Positions 8,787-16,546 of a stretch of 64,000 nt of DNA are shown here, in pieces. The position numbers were made by a program, and so were the translations under genes. Origin of the DNA: CAYXLI01 sp964464925 (GTDB lineage Bacteria; Acidobacteriota; Terriglobia; Bryobacterales; Bryobacteraceae); assembly GCA_964464925.1 (NCBI GenBank), contig CAYXLI010000028.1, forward strand, positions 10,545 through 74,544, in the 5' to 3' direction. The notes beneath the pieces were generated by a model, which saw nothing but the letters and a program-made list of their open reading frames with translations, did no database searches and was not told the DNA's origin. Numbering within the stretch: the stretch's first letter is position 1; each line of letters starts with the position of its first letter.

Positions 8787-9125
8787 CTACGCCAAGAATG
8801 GTGGATCTCCCCACGGATCGGGCGGCATGGTGGGGCTAGCGCTGATTCCGTGAGAGCGGGCGAGGATGGCGGCAGGTGGATCTCCCCAAGGGTCAGGCGG
8901 CATGGTGGGGCTGGCGCTGATTCCTTGAGCGCGGGTGAGGGCGGGCGGATCCCCCCACGGGTCTGGCGGCATGGTGGGGCTGGCCTGGAAGGAGGAATCG
9001 ACGAGGGGCAAAACAGAGTCGATATCCTGGCTTGCATTCATAGTACCGACGTTCACGAACGTAGCGATCGCGAAGAGAATCGCGGCAACGGCAAAAAGTT
9101 TGGGGCTTTCCAGTAATCGCTTCAT
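8787..9125 (-). CDS. Small exported protein with three copies of a PTMPPDPWGDPP peptide
   Basis: A 112-residue protein. The start at 9125 has AAGGAG with a 5-nt gap; an ATG one codon earlier is too close. The N-terminus (MKRLLESPKLFAVAAILFAI) is a signal or anchor sequence nearly the same as that of the next gene upstream (9150-9356). The mature part holds three identical copies of the 14-mer ASPTMPPDPWGDPP, separated by spacers of 9 and 11 residues that each contain an Arg and a Gly-Ile-Ser. The last copy lies three residues from the end. No enzyme domain fits. A surface motif or a precursor of released peptides are both possible; unrecognised. Confidence 0.75.
   Translation of the reverse strand: MKRLLESPKLFAVAAILFAIATFVNVGTMNASQDIDSVLPLVDSSFQASPTMPPDPWGDPPALTRAQGISASPTMPPDPWGDPPAAILARSHGISASPTMPPDPWGDPPFLA
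8800..9000 (-). repeat. Three imperfect tandem repeats encoding the PDPWGD peptide
   Basis: The repeat units begin on the plus strand at 8800, 8875 and 8944, spaced 75 and 69 bp, both multiples of three. The core of about 40 bp containing GGCGGCATGGTGGGGCT is nearly identical in all three at the DNA level, and the first two copies also share the following GCTGATTCC. The near-identity suggests recent duplication within the gene at 8787-9125. Confidence 0.85.
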
Positions 9126-9149
9126 CATATCTCCTTTAAAATTAGTTAT

Positions 9150-9356
9150 TTACCTTGTATGGGCCAATGCCTGAACACCGGGCGCGCCGGAAGGCGCAGC
9201 AGTGTTCGCCTGGACTGGCGTTGCGTGGGCGGGAGAGACGATGGCGGCACCGGCGGTGGCCTCGGAAGGAGGGAAGGTCAGGTTAACAAAAGTCGCCAGG
9301 GCGAACAGGAGACCGGTCGCGGCGAACAGTTTCGGATTGGCAAGTGCTTTAGACAT
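9150..9356 (-). CDS. Small exported protein, paralogous leader to the downstream repeat protein
   Basis: A 68-residue protein. It has GGAG eight bases before the ATG at 9356. Its N-terminus (LANPKLFAATGLLFALATFVN) matches that of the next gene (LLESPKLFAVAAILFAIATFVN), so the two share a family leader of K-L-F-A plus one hydrophobic helix. The remaining 45 residues are Ala/Pro/Thr-rich and unlike the neighbour's repeats. The two genes lie 24 nt apart on the same strand, so they are probably cotranscribed. Function unknown. Confidence 0.7.
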   Translation of the reverse strand: MSKALANPKLFAATGLLFALATFVNLTFPPSEATAGAAIVSPAHATPVQANTAAPSGAPGVQALAHTR

Positions 9357-9656
9357 GAAAAATCTCCAAATCTACTCTTAGCGATCCTTTAAATGGACTA
9401 GGATCTTTGGGCTAAGCAGTTTACATGAGTGTACTCCGGATTTCCGTAGCATGCCATAGGTAAAAAGGAACACTAAAGACAATAAAACCTCTGACAGGCC
9501 GAGAAAAGGCGGTACGAAGAGTCTAAGCAATTGAGTCAAGAAGCGTAATTGGTGTTACGGCTTTAGAGACTGTGTCTGCTATCAGGAACAGTACTAAGTA
9601 CTTTTAGGGTGTTAGAGTGACCGCAACAGGGGGTATCGAATACCTACAAATAGGTA
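9357..9656. other. 300-bp non-coding, AT-richer spacer with short inverted repeats
   Basis: No supportable ORF. This is the least GC-rich stretch in the first 20 kb. It contains a self-complementary AGTACT-A-AGTACT at 9590-9602, CGTAA/TTACG arms at 9544-9548 and 9555-9559, and an 8-bp perfect hairpin at its right end. It must carry the promoter of the two small exported protein genes on the minus strand, but no convincing -35/-10 pair stands out. Confidence 0.5.
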
Positions 9657-9658
9657 TT
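9639..9658 (-). terminator. Perfect hairpin at the end of the ExeA-like gene
   Basis: AATACCTA and TAGGTATT form an 8-bp stem around a CAAA loop, overlapping the stop codon of the ATPase gene at 9657. There is no clear U tract after it on either strand, so its role as a terminator of the long dcw/ankyrin/ATPase transcript is tentative. Confidence 0.35.
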
Positions 9659-10565
9659 ATTCGCGGCCTGTGTAGGAGGAAGTCGGTTCTATTGAGTCGG
9701 AGTACCTGGAGCGATTGCCTCGGGAGTGGCGGCCAGGCCATTCGAGACGCATATCCGCACTGACATCGTCGAGCATCTCGGCGGAGGCGGATTTAGAGGC
9801 ATCAGCAAAGCAAGTGAGCAGCAGATTGTCGCAAAAGGCATTAATGACGCGCGGGATGCCCTGGGTACGGCGGTGGATCTCCTGCATGATCTCAAGCGGA
9901 AAGATAGCCTGTTCCGGGATGCCGGCCTTAGTGAAACGGCTGTTGATATAACGGATGGTGTCCTCTTCGGAGAACGGGTTGAGATTGTACCTGAGGACGA
10001 TGCGCTGTTTGAGCTGACGGAGATTGGGGGCATCGAGTTTGCGGTCAAACTCGGGCTGGCCAGCCATGATGATCTGCAGCAATTTGCCGTGCCGGTTCTC
10101 CAGATTGCCGAGCAGGCGAATCTCTTCGAGCACTTCCCATTCGAGATTCTGCGCCTCATCGACGATGAGGACGCCGGTGCTTCCCTTCTCGGCCTGAGAA
10201 AGGAGCATCTGGTTTAACTCGACCAGAACCTCGGTTTTCGAAGTGCGCGAGCAGCGCAGGTCGAAATCGTAGGCCATCATCTCGAAAAATTGATCGCTGC
10301 TGATGCGGGAATTGAACAGAAACGCGAACTCGATGGATTGCTCATAGAGATAATCCCTAAGGCATTCGAGCATTGTGGTCTTGCCGGTACCTACTTCCCC
10401 GGTCAGGACAATGAAGCCTTTGCGGGCCTGGACTCCGTAAATCAAATTCGAGAGAGCTTCTTCATGCTGCTCGCTCCGGTAGAGGAAAGCTGGATCGGGG
10501 CTGAGACTGAAGGGATCCTCTTTGAAACCGAAGAAAGCTTTGTAAACGCTCTGGGCCTGCTTCAC
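9657..10565 (-). CDS. ExeA/GspA-like AAA ATPase
   Basis: A 302-residue protein. It opens with the family motif YKAFFGFKEDPFSLSPDP. Walker A is GEVGTGKT at 56-63, Walker B is VLIVDEAQN at about 132-140, and sensor-like RLLGNLE follows. The C-terminal winged region includes QGIPRVINAFCDN. ExeA homologues power insertion of secretion machinery through peptidoglycan, and close relatives sit in exopolysaccharide/exosortase (XrtA) loci. It lacks the C-terminal peptidoglycan-binding domain of full ExeA. A PEP-CTERM protein is encoded at 47670 in this genome. It is downstream of the ankyrin gene, 82 bp away, and is probably read with it. Confidence 0.9.
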   Translation of the reverse strand: MKQAQSVYKAFFGFKEDPFSLSPDPAFLYRSEQHEEALSNLIYGVQARKGFIVLTGEVGTGKTTMLECLRDYLYEQSIEFAFLFNSRISSDQFFEMMAYDFDLRCSRTSKTEVLVELNQMLLSQAEKGSTGVLIVDEAQNLEWEVLEEIRLLGNLENRHGKLLQIIMAGQPEFDRKLDAPNLRQLKQRIVLRYNLNPFSEEDTIRYINSRFTKAGIPEQAIFPLEIMQEIHRRTQGIPRVINAFCDNLLLTCFADASKSASAEMLDDVSADMRLEWPGRHSRGNRSRYSDSIEPTSSYTGRE

Positions 10566-10647
10566 TTCTAGAAGTGTAGCAGACAGAATCGAAAGGAATT
10601 CGCGGAAAGGACCCGATTGAGAGGTCCCTTGCCGTAATTACGGCTAC

Positions 10648-11799
10648 TTATTCAGGAGCCTGCTTCGTGAGCAGTTCGGCCACATCCATATGACCTGCGA
10701 ATTCGGCCCAGCCCGCGGGGGTGCTGTCGTATTGGAAGTCGCGGACGGTGGGGTCGGCTCCGTAACCGAGGAGGAGTTCGACCATCTCGGCCTGGCCGGT
10801 GGAGGCGGCGCAGTGCAATGGCGTCTGGTTCGTGCCCTCGGCAAGTGCATTGGGGTCGGCCCCGTAACCGAGCAGTTCGGTCGCTATTCCGATGTGACCT
10901 TCGAGGGCCGCGATATGGAGCGGCGTGCAGTTCGTGCTGGTCTCGGCGATCAGCATGGGCGTTTGCACGCCCGGGTCGGCCCCTAATTCGAGCAGGAGGT
11001 CCACGGCCTCATCCATCCCGTCCGCGGTGCAGGCGTGAAGGAGGAAAGCGTGCATCTCCGGATCGAAGGGAATTTCTTTGGCCTTCTCGAACTCGCCGGA
11101 GAAGAGTGCGGCGCTTAGGTCGAACTCGGCTCCGTGAGCCTGGAGGAGTTCAGCGATGCTGTTGTGGCCGGCTTGGAGAGCGAGCGCCAAGGGAGAGACT
11201 CCCCACCAGGTGAGTGCATTGAAATCGGCATTCAGATCGAGCAGACGGCGCACCGCCTTCACATTGCCGCGGGCAACGGCGAAGTGCAGAGGGGTCTGGC
11301 CTTGGCGGGCGAAGCCGAGGCGTTCGTCCACTTGCTCGGCGAGCGCATAGAGAGCCTCCTCATCGTCACGGACGATGGCGGAAAACGGGTCCATGAGCGA
11401 ACCGCGTTCGAGGAGGGACTGCACAGCGGCATCGCGGTCCTCATGAAACTGAGGAGCCCAACGAATGATGGTCGCCCAACCGATGGGGCCGAGGTTGAAC
11501 CACTCGTCGCGGGGATTGGGGTCTGCTCCGGCGCCGATGAGCAATTCGATGATGGCCGGATGACCGCCTTCGGCAGCCCAATGAAGGGCCGTGGTCTGGC
11601 TGGCTTCTTCGCGCTCATCTACCGGAGCGCCGGATTCGAGCAGGAGCTGCACAATTTCGAGGAATCCACGGTGGGCAGCAAGGATGAGCGGCGTGCTGCC
11701 GAGAACCTCGTCGCGCTGCTGGACGGCGGAAGGGTCTTCCGCGAGGGCGGTGCGAACCGCATCAGTATCACCCTGTGTGCAAGCGTCGAGAATAGACAT
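10648..11799 (-). CDS. Ankyrin-repeat protein
   Basis: A 383-residue cytoplasmic protein without a signal peptide, made almost wholly of ankyrin repeats. At least six are clear, with cores TPLILAAHRGFLEIVQLLL, TALHWAAEGGHPAIIELL, TPLHFAVARGNVKAVRRLL, SPLALALQAGHNSIAELL, TPLHIAALEGHIGIATELL and TPLHCAASTGQAEMVELLL, plus a degenerate last one. A 100-residue gap between repeats two and three carries a diverged pair. Ankyrin arrays bind proteins, and no partner is indicated. It follows murG by 28 bp on the same strand, a position where murC is found in many dcw clusters. Confidence 0.9.
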   Translation of the reverse strand: MSILDACTQGDTDAVRTALAEDPSAVQQRDEVLGSTPLILAAHRGFLEIVQLLLESGAPVDEREEASQTTALHWAAEGGHPAIIELLIGAGADPNPRDEWFNLGPIGWATIIRWAPQFHEDRDAAVQSLLERGSLMDPFSAIVRDDEEALYALAEQVDERLGFARQGQTPLHFAVARGNVKAVRRLLDLNADFNALTWWGVSPLALALQAGHNSIAELLQAHGAEFDLSAALFSGEFEKAKEIPFDPEMHAFLLHACTADGMDEAVDLLLELGADPGVQTPMLIAETSTNCTPLHIAALEGHIGIATELLGYGADPNALAEGTNQTPLHCAASTGQAEMVELLLGYGADPTVRDFQYDSTPAGWAEFAGHMDVAELLTKQAPE

Positions 11800-11827
11800 G
11801 GCAGCAAACCGTAGTATGGCACGGCAC

Positions 11828-12916
11828 TTATCGAGCGGCGCGTTCGAGTGTGCTGGCGGCTTGTTTTGCGGCGCCGGGATGAGCGAACCGGCGAACAGCG
11901 GTGGAAAGGCTCTGAAGCGCGGGCAGATCGGCTGAGAGCGCCGTCACTTCGTCGTAGAGGCGCTTGCCCGTGAGGTCCTTATCGAGAATGAGGCGGGCGG
12001 CGCCGGCATTAACGAGCGCCTCGGCATTGCGGCGCTGGTGGTCATCGGCAGCGAAGGGGAAAGGAATCAGGATCGCAGGCTTGCCGGCGGCGGCGATCTC
12101 GGCGACGGTGGAGGCGCCGGAGCGGCAGAGGATGAGGTCGGCCTTGGCGAAGGCTGCGGGCATATCGTCAATGAAAGGCGTGATCTCCCCCTGGAGCCCG
12201 CGCTCGCGGAACTCGCCTTCGAGGCCGGCATAGGCTTCGAGGCCGGTTTGGTGGATGATCCGAAGTGAAAGGGCGCGGCTGGAAGCGGCGAACAAGGGCC
12301 AGCTATCGCGCGCCGCGTTGTTCAGAGTGCGCGAACCCTGGCTGCCGCCGGTGATCAAGAGCGTGAAGGGACCTTCGCTCAGCGGGACGCGCGGCGGGAT
12401 CTGAAAAAAAGGCTCGCGGACGGGGATGCCGACGACCTCCGCGGTGCCGGGCGGAAAATATGCGGCGGTTTCAGGAAAGTGGATGAGAGCCTTCGAGACG
12501 AAGCGGGCCATGCGGCGGTTCACCATACCGGGAACCGCGTTCGGTTCCATGGCTACGACTGGCACGCCGGCGAGCCACGAGGCAAGGACCACGGGTCCGG
12601 CGACATAGCCGCCCATCGAGAACACGGCCGCGGGCCTGACGTACGAGAACATTTTGCGGACGCGCATGGTGCTGAGGGGGAGCTGCCCGAGGGTGCGGAT
12701 ACGCTGCGTGAAGTCCACGCGGTTGAGGCCGCCGATCTCGATCCATTCGATGGGAAAGCCCGCGTTGGGCACGAGTTTCGATTCCAGGCCGTGACGCGTT
12801 CCGATGAAGGTGATTTTGTGGCCGCGCGAGCGCAGTTCCTGGGCGACTGCAAGCGCAGGTATGATGTGGCCGCCGGTGCCTCCGCCAGCCATGACAAAAT
12901 TCAGGGATTCGCTCAT
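11828..12916 (-). CDS. murG: UDP-GlcNAc:undecaprenyl-PP-MurNAc-pentapeptide GlcNAc transferase
   Basis: Adds GlcNAc to lipid I to make lipid II on the cytoplasmic face of the membrane. The protein has 362 residues in the GT-B fold. The N-domain loop GGGTGGHIIPALAVA is at residues 11-25, a second G loop ITGGSQGSRTLN lies near 190, and the UDP-GlcNAc site LILCRSGASTVAEIAAAGKP is near 260. Its ATG overlaps the ftsW stop by 4 nt (ATGA), indicating translational coupling. It is the last recognised peptidoglycan gene of this operon. Confidence 0.97.
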   Translation of the reverse strand: MSESLNFVMAGGGTGGHIIPALAVAQELRSRGHKITFIGTRHGLESKLVPNAGFPIEWIEIGGLNRVDFTQRIRTLGQLPLSTMRVRKMFSYVRPAAVFSMGGYVAGPVVLASWLAGVPVVAMEPNAVPGMVNRRMARFVSKALIHFPETAAYFPPGTAEVVGIPVREPFFQIPPRVPLSEGPFTLLITGGSQGSRTLNNAARDSWPLFAASSRALSLRIIHQTGLEAYAGLEGEFRERGLQGEITPFIDDMPAAFAKADLILCRSGASTVAEIAAAGKPAILIPFPFAADDHQRRNAEALVNAGAARLILDKDLTGKRLYDEVTALSADLPALQSLSTAVRRFAHPGAAKQAASTLERAAR

Positions 12917-14052
12917 CCGGCCTGTTCGCTGATGCTCATGAGCATACCAAGCGAGACCAGGGTGCTGAGCAGCGAGCTTCCGCCGTAGCTGATCATGGGC
13001 AGTGGAATGCCTTTGGTAGGGCCCATGTCGAGGACGACGCTCATGTTGATAAGGGCCTGGACAACGACTGAGGTGGTGATGGCCAGAGCGAGATAGCGCC
13101 CAAAGTCATCAGGGGCGAGCCAGAAGAGCCGCATGCCTCGCCAAAGTATGAGGAAAAAGCCAATGAGAACAGCACTGGAGCCCCAAAGGCCGAGTTCTTC
13201 ACCCACGACGGCGTAGATGAAATCGGTGTGGGCTTCGGGAAGATAGAGGAGCTTCTGCTTGCCCTGCATGAGGCCGACGCCGAGCGTGCCGCCGGCACCG
13301 ACGGCGATCTTTGACTGGCGGGCCTGATAGCCGGGGTCGCGCGTGGACAGAGAGCTATGGACGTAGCGCTTGAGGCTGCCGCTGGGGTTCAGCTTATCGA
13401 TAATCTTGTACTCGGGGTCGACGTAGCCGATGATGCGCGAGAGGCGGTATGGCTTGGCGGCAACGAAGCAACAAGCGACCACGAATCCTCCGGCCATGGC
13501 AATCAAGAAGTAGCGGCGCTCCAGGCCGGCGATGTAGAACACGACGGTTGCCGTAAGCGCGAGGACGATGGCGGTTCCAAGGTCCGCGATACCGACGACG
13601 GCAAGCAGGACGCCGAGGAGAAGAAACGCGGGCGCGAGCGTGTGCTTATTGTTGATGGCGCGGATCCGCAAGGTGACGAAATAGGCAAGGAAGATGCCGA
13701 GCGCAGGTTTGGCGAACTCAGAGGGCTGGATGCCATGGCCGCCGATGTGCAGCCAGCGATGGCGCAAGGGGTCGGCGAAGTACACGACGACGAGCAGAGC
13801 GACCACAATGCCGAGAGGGGCAAAAGCCCAGATGGGCTCCTTAAAGCGCCGGTAATCGACGCTCTTGAAGAACATGAAGATCAAAAACGAGGCGATGGCC
13901 CAGAGGACCTGCTGCTTGATGAAGACATAGCTGCTCTTGTACTTCAACTCGGCCATGATGGAGGACGCGCTGTAGACGATGACAAGTCCGAAGCAGACCA
14001 TCACGATGACGGTGAAGAAGAGAATCCAGTCGGTTTTGAGTCTTTGTGCCAT
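12913..14052 (-). CDS. ftsW: Peptidoglycan glycosyltransferase FtsW
   Basis: SEDS-family polymerase of lipid II at the division septum, partner of FtsI. The protein has 379 residues and about ten membrane helices. Conserved SEDS segments are present: LGIVIVYSAS-type start (FGLVIVYSASS), RHRWLHIGGHGIQPSEFAKP, and GEELGLWGSSAVL. The terminal loop is GIPLPMISYGGSSL. The location between murD and murG identifies it as FtsW rather than RodA. It lies 35 nt after murD and overlaps murG by 4 nt. Confidence 0.95.
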   Translation of the reverse strand: MAQRLKTDWILFFTVIVMVCFGLVIVYSASSIMAELKYKSSYVFIKQQVLWAIASFLIFMFFKSVDYRRFKEPIWAFAPLGIVVALLVVVYFADPLRHRWLHIGGHGIQPSEFAKPALGIFLAYFVTLRIRAINNKHTLAPAFLLLGVLLAVVGIADLGTAIVLALTATVVFYIAGLERRYFLIAMAGGFVVACCFVAAKPYRLSRIIGYVDPEYKIIDKLNPSGSLKRYVHSSLSTRDPGYQARQSKIAVGAGGTLGVGLMQGKQKLLYLPEAHTDFIYAVVGEELGLWGSSAVLIGFFLILWRGMRLFWLAPDDFGRYLALAITTSVVVQALINMSVVLDMGPTKGIPLPMISYGGSSLLSTLVSLGMLMSISEQAG

Positions 14053-14087
14053 TGGCTGTCTTGATACCGGCGCGGCCAGAGGCTGCG

Positions 14088-15395
14088 CTACATTCCGTTC
14101 ACGAGGTTCTTAAATACCGTACCGCGATGTTCGTAATTTTCAAACTGGTCGAAGCTGGCACACGCGGGAGAGAGCAGCACGACCTCACCGGGGGCTGCGG
14201 CTGCGTGGGCAAAGCGGATCGCCGCGTCCATGGTGCCGCACTGAACGAGCGGGAGACCCTCCAGTTGGCGGGCGATGATATTTGCCGCAGCGCCGATCAA
14301 CATAATGGCGCGCGCCTTCTTCTGCAGTTTGTCAAATAAGACTGTGTAGTCGCTGTTCTTGTCCTTGCCGCCGAGGATAAGCCACAAGCCTTCATCGAAG
14401 GCGTCGACGGCCTTTTCGGTAGCGTCGACGTTGGTGGCTTTCGAATCGTTGTAGTAGCGGACACCGTTCAACTCGCGCACGAACTCGATGCGGTGCTCGA
14501 CGCCGGGGAAAGTGCGGAGGGCATCCGCGATCCTGGGCAACGGCACGCCGGCGCAGCGGCAGGCACCGATGGCGGCGAGGGCATTTTCCACATTGTGAAT
14601 GCCGCGCAGAGGGATCTCTTTCGCGAGCATGACGGCGGTATCGTCGAAGAAAATCCGGCCGTCCTCGCGGAGCCATGCGCCACGGTCCACCTGGTGGGAG
14701 GTGCTGAACCAGATTACCTGGGCCTTGGTCCGGGAAGCGAAGGCGGCGGTGGGCTGGTTATCGACATTGAGAATTGCGAAGCCGTCCGCGGCTTGGGTTT
14801 CGAAGAGGCGGGCCTTGGCGTTTGCGTAGTTCTCGAACGTGTGATGACGATCGAGATGGTCGGGAGTGACGTTCAGGCAAACGGCGACGTTCGCCTGGAA
14901 TTCGGAAATTGTTTCGAGCTGAAAGCTGGAGAGTTCGAGTACGTTCCACTGGCCGGCCCTGGAGGATTCGACCATCGAGGTGGGCGGTGTCCCGATATTC
15001 CCGCCCACCTGGACAGGAAGCGCGGCTTTCTGCAAGATATGCCCAATCATCGCGGTTGTTGTTGTTTTGCCATTAGAACCGGTAATACCGATGATCGGGC
15101 CCTGCAGAAACCAGGCGGCAAGCTCGACTTCTCCGACGATGGGGATGCCGCGGCGGCGTGCTTCGTCCAGCTCGGGAATGTCCAGGGGGATTCCGGGAGA
15201 GAGGACGATCAGATCCACATCGCTGAGTGCTTCGATGTTCTGCGGAACGACGAGGTAAGACTGGGGAGGGACCTTCTCCGGATGCTGATCCATCGCTTTG
15301 ACGATCGCCCCATGCTGGAGCAACAGGGCGGCGGCAGCCAGACCGGAGCGGGCCATCCCGGCGACAAGAACCCGTTTGCTGGTGAGGTCCTTCAT
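14088..15395 (-). CDS. murD: UDP-N-acetylmuramoylalanine--D-glutamate ligase
   Basis: Adds D-Glu to UDP-MurNAc-L-Ala using ATP in the cytoplasm. The start at 15395 (MKDLTSKRVLVAGMARSG) overlaps the mraY stop by 4 nt (ATGA); upstream in-frame codons lie inside mraY and are not needed. The 435-residue protein has the N-terminal UDP-binding Rossmann region, the ATP loop GITGSNGKTTTT at about 103-114, NVTPDHLDRH, and the C-domain RIEFVRELNGVRYYNDSKATN. Its length matches the family. Confidence 0.96.
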   Translation of the reverse strand: MKDLTSKRVLVAGMARSGLAAAALLLQHGAIVKAMDQHPEKVPPQSYLVVPQNIEALSDVDLIVLSPGIPLDIPELDEARRRGIPIVGEVELAAWFLQGPIIGITGSNGKTTTTAMIGHILQKAALPVQVGGNIGTPPTSMVESSRAGQWNVLELSSFQLETISEFQANVAVCLNVTPDHLDRHHTFENYANAKARLFETQAADGFAILNVDNQPTAAFASRTKAQVIWFSTSHQVDRGAWLREDGRIFFDDTAVMLAKEIPLRGIHNVENALAAIGACRCAGVPLPRIADALRTFPGVEHRIEFVRELNGVRYYNDSKATNVDATEKAVDAFDEGLWLILGGKDKNSDYTVLFDKLQKKARAIMLIGAAANIIARQLEGLPLVQCGTMDAAIRFAHAAAAPGEVVLLSPACASFDQFENYEHRGTVFKNLVNGM

Positions 15396-16546
15396 CGCAG
15401 TTTCAAGGTGGTGAGGGCGAAGAGTGCCATCACGAGGCCGGCGATCCAGAATCGCGTGATGATCTTCGACTCCTGCCATCCGAGCGCTTCAAAGTGATGG
15501 TGCAGCGGCGCCATTTTAAAGACACGCTTGCCGCGGAGTTTGAAGCTACCGACCTGGATGATGACGGAAAGCGCTTCGAGCACGTACACGCCGCCGATGA
15601 AAGGCAGCAGCAACTCCTGCTTGATAAGAACGGTGACAGCGGCGAGGGCTCCGCCGAGAGCGAGCGACCCTACGTCGCCCATGAACACTTCAGCCGGATG
15701 CGCGTTGTACCAGAGGAAGCCCAGCGAGGCGCCGGTCATGGCGGCGCAGAAGACGGTTAACTCGGCGGCGCCGGCCAGGCGGGCGATTTCGAGGTAGTTC
15801 GAAAATTCGCGATGGCCGCTGACGTAGGTGAGGATCGTGATGGCCCCCGAGGCGATGATCATGAGACCGATAGCGAGACCATCCAGACCGTCTGTGAGGT
15901 TGACTGCATTGGACGCACCTACGAGCACGAAGGCGGTGAACGCGTAGAACCCGACGAAGGCGAGCGCGTATGTCCAGTAACTGCTCAGGAAGCCGGTAAT
16001 CAGCAGGTCCGGCCGGAATTGCTTTACGAACGGCACGTTCATGGAGGTGTCATACATTCCGTTGGCGTGCAGGACGAGAAGCGCGAAGCCGATGATGAGC
16101 GAAACAAGGACCTGCAGGAAAATTTTCTGACGTCCCGTGATGCCCAGGTTTCGCGCCTTGCGCACTTTGCTGTAGTCGTCCCAAAAGCCAATAGCACCAA
16201 AGCCGAGCAAGGCGAAGAGCACGATCCAGACGTAGGGATTGCGGAGGTCCGTCCACAAAAGGGTCGGGATCACGATAGAGACGATGATGAGCACGCCGCC
16301 CATGGTAGGCGTGCCGGCCTTAGTCTGGTGCGAGCGCGGACCTTCCTCGCGGATGTGCTGCCCGATCTGGAATTCACGCAGCTTGCGAATGAACCAGGGG
16401 CCGAGGACGATGCAGAGGAAGAGAGCGGTGAGGCTGGCGAACGCAGTGCGAAAAGTAACGAAGCCGAAGAGACGGAGGGGGCCGAATGCAGGCACCTGCT
16501 TTCCGTATCCAATGAAGAGTTTATGGTAGAGAAGCCAGTAAAGCAT
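15392..16546 (-). CDS. mraY: Phospho-N-acetylmuramoyl-pentapeptide transferase
   Basis: Integral membrane enzyme that transfers phospho-MurNAc-pentapeptide to undecaprenyl phosphate, forming lipid I. The protein has 384 residues and ten predicted helices. Key family motifs are GTPTMGG, the catalytic IGFWDDYSKV loop, NLTDGLDGLAIG, MGDVGSLALGGAL, and the end FKMAPLHHHFEALGW with its His triad. Its ATG shares one base with the murF stop (TAATG) and its own stop overlaps murD by 4 nt, so it is tightly coupled on both sides. Confidence 0.97.
   Translation of the reverse strand: MLYWLLYHKLFIGYGKQVPAFGPLRLFGFVTFRTAFASLTALFLCIVLGPWFIRKLREFQIGQHIREEGPRSHQTKAGTPTMGGVLIIVSIVIPTLLWTDLRNPYVWIVLFALLGFGAIGFWDDYSKVRKARNLGITGRQKIFLQVLVSLIIGFALLVLHANGMYDTSMNVPFVKQFRPDLLITGFLSSYWTYALAFVGFYAFTAFVLVGASNAVNLTDGLDGLAIGLMIIASGAITILTYVSGHREFSNYLEIARLAGAAELTVFCAAMTGASLGFLWYNAHPAEVFMGDVGSLALGGALAAVTVLIKQELLLPFIGGVYVLEALSVIIQVGSFKLRGKRVFKMAPLHHHFEALGWQESKIITRFWIAGLVMALFALTTLKLR

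Noticed and set aside
10290..11814. Plus-strand frames opposite the ATPase and ankyrin genes
   Set aside because: Antisense to well-recognised genes, without domains or ribosome sites.
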